DNA of 64,000 nucleotides from Podocnemis expansa (Eukaryota > Chordata > Testudines > Podocnemididae). The notes below the pieces were generated by a model. That model saw nothing but the letters and a program-made list of their open reading frames with translations, was not told the DNA's origin and made no database searches. The DNA is taken from the NCBI GenBank assembly GCA_007922195.1, contig ML682029.1, positions 465,472 to 529,471 of the forward strand. Reading direction: 5' to 3'. Positions 12,131-23,900 of this stretch are shown piece after piece. The position numbers were made by a program, and so were the translations under genes. Positions within the stretch are counted from its first letter, which is position 1; every line of letters starts with the position of its first letter.

Positions 12131-12235
12131 ATTTAGTGAGAGTGGTCCTGCTTTTTTTGGCAGGGGGTTGGACTACATTACCTCGTGAGGTCCCTTCTAA
12201 CCCTATGTATCTATGATTCTATGATTCTATGAACA

Positions 12236-12843
12236 GGGGAGCTCCTGGAAGATTGGAAAAAGTCATATCTGGTGCCTATTTTCAAAAAGGGAAGAAGGAG
12301 GATTAGGTGAACTACAGACTGGCTAGCTTCAGTCCCCAGGGAAATCATGGAGCAGGTCCTCAAGGAATCTATATTGAAGCACTCGGAAGAAAGGAAAGTG
12401 ATCAAGAAAAGTCAGTGTGGTTTCACCAAGGGTAAGTCATGTCTGACTCACCTTATTGCCTTTTATGATGAGATGAGTAGCTTTGTGGACATGGGGAAAG
12501 TAGTGAGTGTGACAGACCTTGACTTTAGCAAAGGGTTTGGTATGGTTTCCCACAGTATCCTTGACAGCAAGCTAAGAAGTATGGGTTGGAGGAATGACTA
12601 TAAAGTGGATAGAAAGCTGGCTAAACCATCAGGCTCAAATGTGGTGATTAATGGCTCAATGTCTAGTTGGCAGCTGGTAACACGTGGCTGCCCTGGGTGC
12701 TGGTCCTGGGGCTGGTTCTCTTCAACATCTTCATTAATGATCTAGAGGATGGGGTGGAGGCACCCTCAGCAAATTTGCAGATGACATTAAGCTGAGGGAG
12801 TTATAGATATGTTGGAGGGCAGGGATAGGAAACAGTGTGACCT
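12236..12843 (+). mobile_element. CR1 LINE fragment (reverse transcriptase)
   Basis: Reads [41 protein letters not shown] and DLDFSKGFGMVSHSILDSKLR before breaking. It begins immediately after the 3' end of the previous CR1 and stops where a Penelope terminal fragment begins. Confidence 0.85.
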
Positions 12844-12847
12844 AGAT

Positions 12848-12917
12848 CCAAAGGGGCAGCCGTGTTAGTCTACTCCAGCAAAAAAAGCAAGGAGTCCTGT
12901 GGCACTTAAAGACTAAT
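12848..12917 (+). repeat. Penelope-like element terminal fragment
   Basis: Matches the terminal repeat at 59777, with AAAGGGGCAGCCGTGTTAGTC and then GGAGTCCTGTGGCACTTAAAG. Cut at 12917 by element M1. Confidence 0.75.
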
Positions 12918-13435
12918 GGTATGTTGACATACAGCTTTTAAATCGAAATAACACTGGCTATTTTGATTTTTAAAAGTGTAGGTCCACACAATGTTTTCTT
13001 GTTTCAAAATGACAAGCTCCATGATCTCAAAACAAGGAAAGTTAGACTGATTCAATAAAACCTAGTTTCAAATCAAAACAATGCTTGGATAACAACCATT
13101 ATATCAAAATAATGCTGTGTGGACATGTAATTTCAATTTAACAGCTGTTTTGATTTAACAATTTTGCCCTTCTCCTTCCCAAGGTCCCTTCCTCTTCCTA
13201 TATCTCGGGTGGGTGCATGGTCCTCCTAGAGGGCCATCTTGCCACACCTCCCATGGTGCCCCTCTCCTGAATCAAAATAGCAAGTACTGTGTCAGGACTT
13301 GCAATTTCAATTTGGGTTTTTTTGGTGTGGACCTGTTAAATTGATTTAACTTAAATCGATTTAATGATTTTTATTTTGATTTTATTAAATCGATTTAAGT
13401 TAAATCAATTTAACCATGTATGTTTGGACATAGCC
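12918..13435. mobile_element. Short inverted-repeat DNA element M1
   Basis: Starts GGTATGTTGACAT and ends GGACATAGCC, imperfect terminal inverted repeats of the type GGCTATGTC. Flanks read AAT (915-917 of this kilobase) and ATT. The interior has no coding capacity and is built from repeats of a word close to TTAAATCGATTTAA and its decayed forms. Confidence 0.7.
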
Positions 13436-13438
13436 ATT

Positions 13439-13841
13439 GGGCATGTCTATACTTACAAGTTATTTCAAAATAACTTTTTTCCTGTCCATGCAAGCATTTT
13501 GTTATTTCAAAATAATTAAGCACTATTTCAAAATAATAAAACCTGCTTTTGTTTTGAAATAGCACTTAACTTGAAATTATTATTTCAAAATAAGCTGTTC
13601 TAAGATGCAGAATGGGCTTATTTCAAAATAATGGCCTTATTCTTTTGCCTGCCTTCCCCTATTTCAAATTAGAGACTCAAGGGAGGACTCTCTATTTGAA
13701 TAATAACTCCTACTTATTGCAAATCAGAGAGTCTTGACTAGACTCCTAATTCAAAATAATAAATTCAAAACAGTGCTAATTCAAAATAGTTATTTTGAAA
13801 TAGCTATATTTTGAATTAATTTTGTCAGTGTACACATAGCC
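13439..13841. mobile_element. Short inverted-repeat DNA element M2
   Basis: Starts GGGCATGTCTATAC and ends GTACACATAGCC, and lies three bases after M1. The interior repeats TTATTTCAAAATAA-like words in both orientations, consistent with CpG decay of TTATTTCGAAATAA. No coding capacity. Confidence 0.75.
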
Positions 13842-13914
13842 AATGAGATAATTTAGTTTATTTTTAGAGGGATATAAAAGTATAGGGCTTGCTGTGTACT
13901 AGTAAGGGTACTCT

Positions 13915-15261
13915 GCTGGAAGGAGTTTACTAGTGGAGTTCCCCAAGGATCAGTCCTGGGACCCATCTTATTCAACCTTTTGTTACTGACCTTGGCACAA
14001 AAAGTGGAAATGTGCTAATTAAGTTTGCAGATGACACCAAGCTGGGAGGTATTGCCAATACGGAGGAGGATTGGGATAGCATACAGAATGATTTGGATGA
14101 CCTTGTAAAGTGGAGCATTAGAAATAGGATTAAATTCAACAATGGGAAGTGCAAGGTCATGCACTTAGGGACAAATAACAGGAATTTTTCTTATAAATTG
14201 GGAATGCATCAGCTGGAAGTGACGGGGGAGGAGAAGGACCTGGGTGTACTGGTTGATCACAGAATGACAATGAGTAGCCAATGCCATGTGGCAGTTGAAA
14301 AAGCTAATGCGGTCCTAGTGTGCAACAGAAGGGGTATTTCCAGTAGAGATAGGGAGGTGTTAGTACCGTTATACAAGGCGCTGGTGTGACCTCACTTGGA
14401 GTACTGTGTACAGTTCTGGTCACCCATGTTTAGGAAAGATGAAGTCAAACTGGAACAGGTGCAAAGAAGGGCTACAAGGATGGTTTGTGGAATGGAAAAT
14501 CTTCCTTATGAGAGACGACTTCAAGAGCTTGGTTTGTTTAGTCTTCTCAAAAGAAGGCTGAGAGGAGATATGATTGCTCTTTATAAATACATTAGAGGGA
14601 TAAATACAAGGGAGGGAGAGGAATTATTTGAATACAGCGCCAATGTGGACACAAGAACAAATGGATACAAACTGTCCTTCAGAAAATTTAGGCTTGAAAT
14701 TAGACGCAGATTCCTAACCATCAGAGGAGTAAAGTTCTGGAATAGCCTACCAAGGGAAGTGGTGAGGGCAAAATCCTTAGGTGCCTTCAAAACCAAGCTT
14801 GATAAGTTTATGGAGGGAATGATATGATGGACAGTGTAGCTTGCCCATTGTCTGCCTTTTACTATTGGTGATGGGTATGATAGTGATGTGGGAAGGGGCA
14901 TTTGATCAAGTGGGTTCTGAGTCATTACAGAGAAGTTCTTGACTGGCTGTTGTGGACTTGCCCTCATGCTCAGGGTTTAACTGATCATCATATTTGGGGT
15001 CGGGAAGGAATTTTCCCCCAGGGCAGATTGGCTTGGGCGCTGGGGGTTTTTTGCCTTCCTCTGTAGCATTCGGCATGGCTCACTTGCTGGTTGATTTTCT
15101 GTATTAAAGTCTCTAAATCATGATTTGAGAACTTTAATAGCTCAGTTATGGGTTTGAGGTTCATTGTAGGAGTGGGTTGGTGAGGTTTTGTGGCCTGCAC
15201 TGTGCAGGAGGTCAGACTAGATGATCATATTCATCCCTTCTGACCTTAGAGTCTATGAGTC
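13915..15261 (+). mobile_element. CR1-clade LINE, second subfamily, 3' part
   Basis: Frames at 14012-14389 and 14396-14827 read KFADDTKLGGIANTEEDW, then GTNNRNFSYKLGMHQLEV, then [38 protein letters not shown] and [16 protein letters not shown] single stop separates them (after YKALV). The 3' end reads GAGTCTATGAGTCT rather than ATTCTATG, marking another subfamily. A second copy lies at 31656-34190. Confidence 0.85.
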
Positions 15262-15832
15262 TTTTTAAGGCCCTGGAATTGGGAGAGAATTTGAAGCTTC
15301 CATTTCATTCAGGCCTGAATTCAACTTTCTAAAGAGAAGATCTTCCTAGACCCACAAACTTATTTCTTCATCTTAGCTAGTCTTTATTGTTTTATTTTAG
15401 CTAAATAATATCAAAATTGTTAGTGCTACTCTTCAATTGAGCGTCTTCATTTTGAGTGTGAGTATAAGCAAATTGTAACCTTGTAATCTGTGAACTATTT
15501 TATAGTTTCAATAGAAATCATAACTTGCCATTGCTTGTGATTAACTGTATAGGATTTGCTAAATGCATTGATGTTTAATCTGTTATTTCATTATACACTC
15601 ATAAATTAGTATTCTTATTAATTATATGCTTTTTGCTGTTAGCAATAAAAATTGTTATAAATACCTTAACTCTGTATGCCTCTTCTCATCCTGGGAGTGT
15701 CCATAGAAGTTAGTTTAAGTTTTGATTTATCTGTGGTCAGGTTCTGAACTAGAACCCTTATCCTTCAAACTGGTTCATTAAAATCCATATTGGCCATTTT
15801 AAATTCTGAAGTAATTAAAGAACTGGGCTATA
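15262..15832 (+). repeat. LTR-B fragment, 5' truncated
   Basis: Matches 37570-38114 (LTR-B at 36988). Shared landmarks are TTTATTTTAGNT, GTGTGAGTATAA and GCAATAAANAATTGTTATAAAT, with AATAAA as likely polyadenylation signal. The left end is cut where the CR1 3' end stops. Confidence 0.65.
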
Positions 15833-15955
15833 CTCCTCATAAGTTCCTTCTCACCCAGTTCCCTTGAATTAGGGCACCAGGACAGGGGCCTGACTCAGCC
15901 TGCTGTCGCTTAGCTCCCTGTCACAGCCACACAACCATTCATGGGTGTTTACTTC

Positions 15956-16138
15956 TTTCAGAACCACCCCCCCATTCTTCTCTTCTGCAGACTAAAATAG
16001 CCCAGTTCTCTCAGCCTCTCTTCAGAAATCATGTGCTCCAGCTCCCTAGTCATTTTCATTATCATCCACTGACCTCTTTCCAATTTGTCCATATTTCCAT
16101 TGTAGTGAGGGCCCAAAACTGGACACAACACTCCAAAT
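15956..16138 (-). mobile_element. CR1 LINE fragment, minus strand
   Basis: The reverse complement reads the CR1 stretch around VQFWAL..YNGNMDKLERGQ..DNENDxELE, i.e. the part after the palm, as in 90-250 of this window. It is cut at 16139 by element M3. Confidence 0.7.
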
Positions 16139-16547
16139 GGGTATGTCTACACTAGGCGTTTAAGTCGACTTAAGGAGGAAGCAAAGCCCTGGCCACACTT
16201 GCCATTTATTAAGTCAACATAAAAGCTTCCTTAAGCTGACATAATAACTCTTACTCTTTAAGTTGACTTAGGCATTAAGTCGACTTTATTAAGTTGACTT
16301 AACAAAATGTGGCCACCTAAGTCAACTTAAGAAACCCTCTCTAATAACATGTGCCTGCTTAAGTCGACTTTTAATAAAGTCGACTTAAGCAACACGTTTT
16401 TATTAGGACACTTTGTGAAGTCGACTTAACCAACTTTGTTAAGTCGACTTAAGAGAAGTGTGGACTCACTAAGTTGACTTAATAAAGTCGACTTAAAGTA
16501 GAATTTATTAAATTGACTTAATAGAGTCCTCTAGTGTACAGATCTAC
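16139..16547. mobile_element. Short inverted-repeat DNA element M3 with GTCGAC word array
   Basis: Starts GGTATGTCTACACTAG and ends CTAGTGTACAGATCTAC, imperfect inverted ends. Seven exact AAGTCGACTT words are visible, plus about six variants with TTGA or TCAA in place of TCGA, in roughly 400 bp. No open frame and no clear target duplication. Confidence 0.8.
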
Positions 16548-16584
16548 AGGATCCTACAAAGGACAGGGAGAGGAAGCAAACAGT

Positions 16585-17138
16585 CAGGGGTTAAAGTAGG
16601 CTGGAACGGCGTTCCAGGGCCCACCATTTAAATAGTGGGCCCTGGAATACAGCATTCCAGCTCCATTTTCTATTTTTATAGGCCCTGGAACACCGGGTCT
16701 ATTTTTAGGGGGCACAGCAATCTGGCGCCCCTAAAAATATAAAATGGAACTGGCATGTTCTGGCAGGGCAGGCACCACTACAGGAAGAAGGGAGGCATGC
16801 CTGCCCTCCTGTGAAGTGACAGCTGGCCTCCCTGCACATACACAGGTTGCACTTGAGGCTGAAGCCTCAGAGCGCAGCCTGGAGGGGGAGAAAGGGGCAA
16901 TTCTCCCCGGCTCCAGCCCTTGGGGGTTCACACGCTGCCGGAGGTAAGCAAGCATGGTGTGGGGCCCGGCCTCCCCTGAAGCAGCTCAGCATGGGTTGGG
17001 GAAGGTAGGGTGGGAAGAAGGGGCCTGCACATGCATGATGGGGGCCCAGATGTGCATGAAGAGGGCCTGGATGTGTATGAAGGGGACATGGAAATTTAGG
17101 ACAGTTCTGGGGCCCACCGACTTATACTTTAACCCCTG
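16585..17138. mobile_element. Non-autonomous hAT-type DNA transposon
   Basis: Terminal inverted repeats CAGGGGTTAAAGTA and TACTTTAACCCCTG, flanked by a perfect 8-bp target duplication CAAACAGT (16577-16584 and 17139-17146). The 8-bp duplication and CAGGGG ends are those of the hAT superfamily. No transposase. Near the left end lies an internal palindrome, GGGCCCACCATTTAAA followed by TAGTGGGCCC. Confidence 0.9.
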
Positions 17139-17146
17139 CAAACAGT

Positions 17147-17908
17147 CAGGAAAGAGAGGAGTCACAGAAAGCGAGTGGGCATGCCTTGAACTGTGGCTGG
17201 AGCAGCAAGACCCATGGGGCCAGTGAGCTGGACTGTGCATTGGTAGGAGGAATGGGTAACAACTTGTAAGAGAAGAGCACAGGTGGGAGCACAAAGCTGA
17301 TCTCTGTGCGTGATTTGTGGGTGCATAAGACCTGAGCAGCAAGGGCCAGTGCAAACTTGCTTCTCTGGCCAGTTCTAATATAAGTAGTTACTAGCATGCA
17401 CAGCACATAGAATACGGTACCTCAGAGCCACAAGCAAGAACCTGTTAATTGTTCAAGGAGGTACACGCCATCAAGAAGGCATTGCTCAATCTTCATGAAA
17501 GACTCCAGTGGACTGATCATTTTTATCTCAAATCTGTCCAAGGTTGTCAGGGAATGTTTGGCTCACATAAATGGGATCCCAGCACCCACCTAAAATCACC
17601 CTGCTAATTCTCATGGGAGAATTTGAACAACCTTTGCACCTGAACTATTTAGTCTTCAGTTCCCTGGACTGGATTTCTCACATGGAAGCTCTAAACAGGG
17701 ACTGCTGGCCCACAAGCGGTTTGGGTCATTTCAGAGACTTTTAAGTTTAAGAACTTTGCAACTCAAATATCTTCTTTACTTTGAAACTAAGATCTAAGCA
17801 CTTTATTTTCATTTGTGCCTGTATTGTGACCTTTTAACCATTGCTCTTTCCTTTTTTTTTAAATAAATCTTAGTTTGGTTAATAAGCATTGGCTTTAAAA
17901 AAAAAAAA
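17147..17908 (+). repeat. Unclassified LTR-like sequence
   Basis: No coding frame. The right end has AAATAAATCTTAG, then GTTAATAAGCATTGGCTTT and an A run (about 17896-17908), as seen at the R region of reptile LTRs. No second copy in the window confirms its limits. Confidence 0.35.
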
Positions 17909-18350
17909 CAATGAGTCCTGTTAAAGGCTAACAAATTTATTGATTTATTGTGCGAGCTTTTATAGGCGAAAATCCTACTTCATCAGATGCTTAGAAGATG
18001 GGGAAACTTACAGACTGGAAGGAAATAAGTGCAGGGGAGCGTAAGACATGGGATCAGGTCACACTGTAACAGGAAATCAGAGCAGCTGTTAAGATTATAA
18101 CACTGGGGATAAGCATATAGAGGAAGGTGAGGTCAAATCACCCAGTGTAATGAGAGAAAGATGCCCAGCCATGTGGAGGAATGTGTTGTAGGTATTTAGG
18201 TAAGATATGAACTTAATCCTTGACCTGTTTGGAAATGTGTCTGATCCTTGGGTTGGTGGATATGATGGATAAATATTTTCAGTGATCCCCATCATATGTG
18301 ACTTGCCTGTCTGAGTGTTACCCAAAGCGCTGGATAGTTTTAAGGAAACT
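17909..18350 (-). mobile_element. Penelope-like element remnant, 3' end
   Basis: Terminal part reads GAGTCCTGTTAAAGGCTAAC, then CTACTTCATCAGATGCTTAGAAGATGG. The following stretch matches the untranslated part of the minus-strand Penelope copy at 63365-63630. The coding part is lost. Confidence 0.65.
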
Positions 18351-18443
18351 GTTTTGTCATCTGAATGACCTGTGAGGTGATCTGAAGCAGTTTGTGGCTA
18401 GCTTGGTATATCTTATGGAAGGAAAACCCAACAGCATTTATGG

Positions 18444-18560
18444 CAGGGGTGTCCAACCTTTTTGGGTGAGGGGCCACATTGCAATTCTTTTCTCAGTTGG
18501 GAGGCCAGTGAGAAAGTTTTTGATAGATAAGACATATGAATCAATCTTATTAATAAATGT
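18444..18560 (+). mobile_element. hAT-type transposon, one end
   Basis: Starts CAGGGGTGTCCAACCTTTTT followed by a GGGGCCACATTGCA stretch, a common hAT 5' end. No matching right end is seen, so the right limit is uncertain. Confidence 0.5.
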
Positions 18561-20920
18561 TAATAAAATAATGATTAGTGTGATATTTGGCATTGCTTTT
18601 GCTTGCACTGTGTAGAGAGGACAAGGGGAGCACAGGGCTGCCTGTGTGAGGGGGCAAGGCACAGCAAGGGGAGAAATTGATAAAGGCCCTGGCCAGCCCC
18701 AGCTCCCAGGCTGTTGCAGCAGTGCTCTGAGGGCTGGGTGAAAGCCCTTGGCAGGCCGGAGTCTGGCCCCTGGGCTGCAGTCTGAACAAGCCTGATTTAG
18801 GGCTTTGCCTGCCTGCCACATTCCTTGCAGTTTGCCCTGTTGAAAGTATCTCAGCATAGATCCCCTGGAAGCCAGCGTCATACTGTTAATTTGGGAAACT
18901 GCAGTTTGTGTGATCTGTGTATTCTATGACTCTAAACTGGCTTTTGTACTTGTAGATTATCTCTGTGTCATGCCCAGATGTTCGGAAACTCTCTTTAACT
19001 CTGTATTTGATCATTTTAACATCAGACTTCTTAAAATTTGGTCTGCAGGGTGAGTACAGCTTGGTCTCCTGATTGTGCGAGAGGTGCCGGATTTAGTGAT
19101 GGATTGTGCATTTGTCAGACTTCACCACTGCCGGGGGGAAACTGAGGTAGGGGATATTGCCCCATATGGGGACAGGGTGGCTTATGGTCACAGTGCTCAA
19201 TGCTGCACAGACCCATCAATAGTGTCAGCCCCAGAGAGCCGCCAGTCCAAACAGAGCAGATGTGACCAGACTGAGAGGGTGAGGGGGGCAGAGGAGGGGC
19301 TCTGCACTCACACTCCTTGCCAGGCTGTGATGGGCTCACAACTGGCAGGAGCTGGTGTGCGGTGCCCATAGGAACGTGCCAGGCTATAAGCTCACTGTGT
19401 CTGCGGGCAGAGGCAGTTAGTGTCATAGGAGGCTGGGGGGTCAGGTCTCAGCACTGGCACTGACACTTATGCCTGCCTCAGCACATTCAGGCAAGGCGGA
19501 GCAAGAGACCCCCCAGAGTCAGGGCCCACTCCCACACCCTAGGGCACAGCCAGCTAGAGCCCCCTCCAACCGCTGTGCTCCAGGGGCTGTGTGTGGTGTC
19601 CTGGCCTCCCCCAAGGTGCAGAACTGGGGATGCCTCGGCCACACTAATGATGTTTCCTAGAGCACTGTCCAGCTGACCATCCCCTTGTGCATCACAGGTA
19701 CACCCATGCCCACACTCCCCGCTCTTCGTCTCTTAGCGGCAGGTCGGTGTCATTCACCCTCTGCACAGACTGAGCTGCAGTGGGGCCTCCCCCAGGGACG
19801 CTCACACAGGGAGCTGATGGAGACCAGAAGTATCGCTGCCCCGGGGAAGCACCCGGAACACCGGCCCAGGCCACACCCCCTGCCAGGAGACCACGCCCCC
19901 TGACAGCTGGCCACGCCCCCAGCCAGGGATGGGGCTGTGAGCGGCCGCGGGCGCTGAGCCCCAGATCCTCAGCCGGGGATGGCTCTGCTGCGGCCGTGGG
20001 TGGCTGGGCCCTGGATCTTTGGTCCAATCGGAGCTGGAGACCGGGAGAGGCGGGCCCCGCCAGACCTGGGGCACTGACGCCGGGATTTGGGGCACATGTC
20101 CCATGTGCCTGGTGCCAGTGGCGCTCCTGATGGAGACAAGCCTAGGGTAGAACCCAGGAGTCCTAGCTCAGGCTTTTTTTGTTACAAAAGATGTTTGATT
20201 TCCACAGCCCCATATGCACACAGAAGCCATGTACCTCCCCTGGGACATGCGCACTCCAGGTCCCTCTCCATGCATCATCCCCAGCAGTCTGATTCAGCTC
20301 TGGGGATCTCTCAGTCCTTTAACTCGTACTACAGAGGCTCACGCTCACAGCTCTGGGGCCGTGGTGTTTACAGAACAGACAAACGTGTCCCGGTTTTGAG
20401 GGGCTTAGTGTGGTGGCAGTGTAGATGAGAGCAAAAGGAGAGCACAGGGAGTGGGGCCAGGACGTGAAACTGCTTATTGAAGATATCTGGAGGGATCCCA
20501 AGACCTGTCCATCACCCAAAAGGCCAGGCCCATCTTGCCTCCCTCTGGGTGTCCCTTCCTCTCCTCCAGTGGGATTTGGGCTGCTTAAGACCACTCAGAG
20601 CAGCCTGATGGATCATCTGCAGCAGGGCCAAGAACAGAACAGAGGAGATGCACACACAACTGCATGATAAGGAGGTTTTACTGCTGTGGAGGTCTGCAGG
20701 CATTGAGGGGCAGGGCAGGAGTGTGATGAATGCAGACACCTGGGGAAAAGAGTTCACAGCTGGGGAACTGAGAATAAGCCCCTCAGGAAGGGAGAGGATG
20801 GACCGATACTGCAGCAAAAGCATCTGAAAGTCTTGGACATTGATCATGGCTGAGAAGTCGAGGCCTTATTCATCTCAGGCACTGAGCTCCCTTTTCAGCA
20901 CAGGCAAGCAACACGTTTCC
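18561..20920. other. No recognisable gene; partly GC-rich
   Basis: Between the hAT end and the last lectin exon. Short open frames on both strands have no known motif. A GC-rich patch at 19860-20110 includes three spaced CCACRCCCCC boxes (19869-19920). The part just left of 20921 would be the 3' untranslated region of the lectin gene. Confidence 0.5.
20677..20682 (-). promoter_or_regulatory. Possible polyadenylation hexamer AGTAAA
   Basis: The minus strand reads AGTAAA, a known variant signal, about 240 bases after the lectin stop. No canonical AATAAA was seen nearer. Tentative. Confidence 0.2.
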
Positions 20921-20988
20921 CTAGAGTGCATGCTTGCAAACGTAGGCATTTTTTGATTTACAGTTAACATCGTTCCAGTTCTTCAAAC
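20921..20988 (-). CDS. Lectin gene exon 6: end of the domain and stop
   Basis: Acceptor TTGTCTTCCAG. Completes a Gly codon and reads [20 protein letters not shown] then L-stop (TAG at 20921-20923). WND and the last two cysteines complete the calcium site and the second disulfide. Confidence 0.9.
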
Positions 20989-23900
20989 CTGGAAGACAAA
21001 AGAGAAATTACTGGGGCCGTGGAAGGGTAGGTGGGGCCATTCCTGCCCTCACAGTGACCCCTCCTCAGTGCACACTGCTGAGAGAAGAATCCTGCTCCTT
21101 TGCAAGAGGCTAAGGAAGAGGAGGCTGGAGATGAAGCCCCGTGTGCCTCAGACAGGGCTACAGACTCCACTGTTCCTTGCGAGATGCTGTAACAGTGGAA
21201 GACCCTCTTCTACTGTGCTTGATGAGAGCCTGCAGGGCCTTTTTGTGGTTGGTGCTGTGTCCACACACACCCTGACAGAAAGAGACCTCACACTGTAAAT
21301 AAGAAAGAGATGAGAGGGAAAACTGAGGCACAGAGTGGGGAAGTACTTCATCCAAGGTCTCCCAGCAGATCAGGCTGAAGATGTGGGGCCCAGCCACCCG
21401 CGGCAGCACACAGCAGCTTCTGGCCCTGGCCCCGGCCAGAGGGCATGGTCTGCAGCCAGATCGTGGGGCCTGCGGGGTGGGGTTGGAGCCTGGGCCAGTG
21501 CCCTGGGTCCCTCCCTGGGGCAGCGACGCCCTGTGCACTGCTGCAGGCTGGGGACCGATAGGCTATGTAGCAGCTCTGTAGAAAGAGACCTGGGCATTAG
21601 GGTGGATGGGAAGCTGGAAATGAGTCAGCAATGTGATCTTGTTGCCAGAAAGGCCATTGACATATTGGGCTGCATCAGTAGGAGTGTTGCCAGCAGATCG
21701 AGGGATGTGATTATTCCCCTCTGTTCGGTGCCGGTGTAGTCAATTCTGGAATACCGTGTTCAGTTTTGGGCTTCACACTACAGAAAGGATGTTGACAAAT
21801 TAGAACGAGTCCAGCATAGGCCAACAAAAATGATTAGGGGGTTGGGGCACATGACTGACGAGGAGAGACTGAAGGGACTAGATAATTTAGTCTGAAGAAG
21901 AGAAAACTGAGGTGGGATTTGATAGCAGCCTTCAACTACTGGAAGAGGTACTCCAAAGAGGAGAGAGCTAGGCTGTTCTCAGTAGTAACAGAGGACAGAA
22001 CAAGGAGCAATGGTTTCAAGCTGCAGCTGGGGTGGTCAAGATTGAATATTAGGAAATACTTTCTCACTAGGACGGTGGTGAAGCACTGGAATGGGTTACT
22101 TAGGGAGGTGTTGGAATCTCCATCTTTGGATACATTTAAGGCCCAGTTAGACAAAACCCTGGCTGGGATGATTTAGTGAGAGTGGTCCTGCTTTTAGCAG
22201 GGGGTTGGACTAGATGACCTCATGAGTTCCCTTCCAACCCTGAGATTCTATGACTCATACTCAGCTTCTTGTTCACAGTAACCCCCAGGTCCTTTTCTGC
22301 AGAAAGCCTGCCTGGCCAGTCAGTCCCCATCTATAGCAGTGCCTGGGATTCTTCTGTCCTAAGTGCATGGCTCTGCACTTGTCCTTTTTGAACTTCACCA
22401 GATTTCTACTGGTCCAATCCTTCAATGTGTCTAGGTCACTCTGTATCCTATCCCTGCCCTCTGGTGTATTACCATTCCCCCCATCTTCATGTCATCTGCA
22501 AACTTCCTGAGGGTGCATTCCACCCAGCCTCCAAATCCCTAATGAAGATCTTGAACAAAACCAGCCACAGGACCAACCCTGGAGCAGGCACATTTTGTAG
22601 GTATGTCTATGCTCTGCTCTTTCCCTTTTGTTGATCATCTGGGGCTAAATGTACTGTATGTCCTGCTTTTTCCTGATCCTGAGACTGAAATTGGGACATG
22701 TAGTGGAGGGCCAACAGGTGAAATAAGGGGATTATTTCCTGAGATTGGCTCTGCGAATTGAGGGAGGGTGGGAAGGTGACCAGACAGGAGGCTGTCCCTG
22801 TACAGAGAGCTGGAGGGTGTGACCAGGGCCCTGTTGCTGTATGTGTATTTGACCCATCTGCTTACCCATGTAGCTCAGCAGTGCAGCACAGAACTCATTG
22901 TTGTTCAGGTTGTTTGGCTCTCCAGTTTTCCAAGCATTGAAGTGATACTTGGAGCCATCTGTCCACGTCCAGGTTCTGTCCTGCAGATACAGAGGAGAGA
23001 AGTCATGGCATTCCAGAGGAGTAGACCTTGGTGAAAAGGCACCAGATCCAATACAAAAGTGCCCTATGTGATGCAGTCCAGGTCAGGAGACTGTTTATGA
23101 TGATTGTTCATATTAATATTTCATATTTGAAATAATCCATATGTGATATGCCATGTTTGGTACCAACAGAAATGTTGTAATCTGCTAGGAATGATTATAT
23201 GGCTTATGTAGGTATCATGCCTGTATTAGATATTAGAAATCTATTTGTTTTATGTGCATTCCAAGTTGTTGATTCTGAGGCAATTTCAGACCGGGTGTCT
23301 GGAGAACCATTTTCCTCTTAAAGGCCCATTAAGAGAAATCCAGGACCTAGGAAGAAACTTGTCTGATGAGTGACCCAGTCTGACCATGTGACTCAAATCA
23401 TTTTGATTTGGCAAGGATTCTGAGAGCATGGGGAAAGCCAAAGGTGATAAAAGGCAGGGGCCCCATCTACATTTTGTCTTCAGTATGCAGTTTACACCAC
23501 CCTCTGGAACTGTTCTTCTGGGACTGACCAAAGGACTGGGACCCACCCAGGTGCTAGGTGCATACCAGAAGAAATTGACTAAACTGAAAACTGTAGATTC
23601 TTCAAGGACTTGCTTCCTATGCACTCTAAATCATTTGTATGTATGTGATTCACTTTGACCCTTTAATATCTCCCATGTTTTGTTTTTTTTACATTAAACC
23701 TTTAGTTGTAGTTACTAAAGGATTGGCTGGCACAGTGGTATTTTGGGTAAGATCCAAGCCTATATTGTTCTGGGTGATGTGGCTGGCCCTTTGGGGGTCA
23801 GGAGAACCTTTTTTTTTTAAGAGACCCAGTGGCTGAGTGTGAACCAGAGGTACTGATGTGCAGTAAAGGGGCCTGTTTCTATTTTATTATGCTTGGTGAT

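Larger units (their letters stand above)
8378..12235 (+). mobile_element. CR1 LINE, near full length, decayed
   Basis: Order of parts: a short ORF2-like scrap at 8378-8420, ORF1 esterase-like domain (about 8629-9148), endonuclease (9415-9996 and onward), linker and reverse transcriptase (10043-12130), and the 3' end at 12235 with repeated ATTCTATG. Several stops and frameshifts break both reading frames. This is the longest CR1 copy in the window. Confidence 0.9.

Noticed and set aside
13300..16500. Possible CRISPR-like or satellite array from regular palindromic words
   Set aside because: The words are not regularly spaced, there are no unique equal-length spacers, and the setting is vertebrate transposon sequence with terminal inverted repeats.
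18438..18881. 147-codon minus-strand frame
   Set aside because: No domain, and overlaps a hAT end.
20087..20428. 113-codon plus-strand frame
   Set aside because: No domain and no splice or codon evidence; region appears non-coding.
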